Shown here one piece after another: positions 5,604 through 5,604 of a stretch of 5,604 nt of DNA. The stretch comes from Paracoccaceae bacterium. Lineage in GTDB: Bacteria > Pseudomonadota > Alphaproteobacteria > Rhodobacterales > Rhodobacteraceae. Where the stretch lies: the NCBI GenBank assembly GCA_007134805.1, contig SLKB01000305.1, forward strand, positions 1 through 5,604. The letters run 5' to 3'. A program made the position numbers and the translations under genes. The notes beneath the pieces are model-generated. The model ran no database searches. It was given only the letters and a program-made list of their open reading frames with translations, and was not told where the DNA came from. Within the stretch, counting starts at the first letter, position 1. Each line of letters starts with the position of its first letter.

Positions 5604-5604
5604 A

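Overview
This window looks like chromosomal DNA of a high-GC alphaproteobacterium, most likely a member of the Rhodobacteraceae (Rhodobacter/Paracoccus relatives). The grounds are the strong G/C preference at third codon positions, a FYDLN-acid protein (a mainly alphaproteobacterial family) next to tRNA-Ala(GGC), and a CcmF-type cytochrome c maturation system. No transposase, integrase, phage gene, CRISPR array or attachment site is visible. Nearly all of the sequence is coding, and no gene-free stretch exceeds 182 bases.

Layout, left to right. (1) 1-953, minus strand: the N-terminal 317 codons of ccmF, the heme-handling subunit of cytochrome c maturation, cut by the window's left edge. (2) A 182-base divergent spacer with an inverted repeat near the moxR side. 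(3) 1136-4306, plus strand: four closely spaced genes that look like one transcription unit. They are a MoxR/CoxD-type AAA+ ATPase, a CoxE-type von Willebrand factor A (VWA) protein, a small antibiotic-biosynthesis-monooxygenase (ABM) fold protein, and thpR (RNA 2',3'-cyclic phosphodiesterase). (4) 4267-4986, minus strand: a YgjP-type zinc metallopeptidase that converges on thpR. The two coding ends overlap by 40 bases, and an imperfect hairpin takes in both stop codons. (5) A 147-base divergent spacer with two short hairpins. (6) 5134-5442, plus strand: a FYDLN-acid protein with a Cys-poor, zinc-ribbon-like head and a very acidic tail, ended by a likely intrinsic terminator. (7) 5528-5603: tRNA-Ala(GGC), complete with encoded CCA.

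How the genes work together. The ATPase and VWA protein are a recognisable two-component chaperone pair. In carbon monoxide dehydrogenase operons the equivalent pair (CoxD/CoxE) helps mature the metal centre of the enzyme. Here no dehydrogenase subunit is in view, so the client is unknown, and this is the most open biological question in the window. The ABM gene and thpR follow in the same direction, and thpR's ribosome-binding site overlaps the ABM stop codon. That suggests co-expression but does not prove shared function. The other genes look like ordinary housekeeping content. I did not find a clearly new system; the best leads are the orphan MoxR/VWA pair with its ABM neighbour and the RNA structure at the convergent gene ends.
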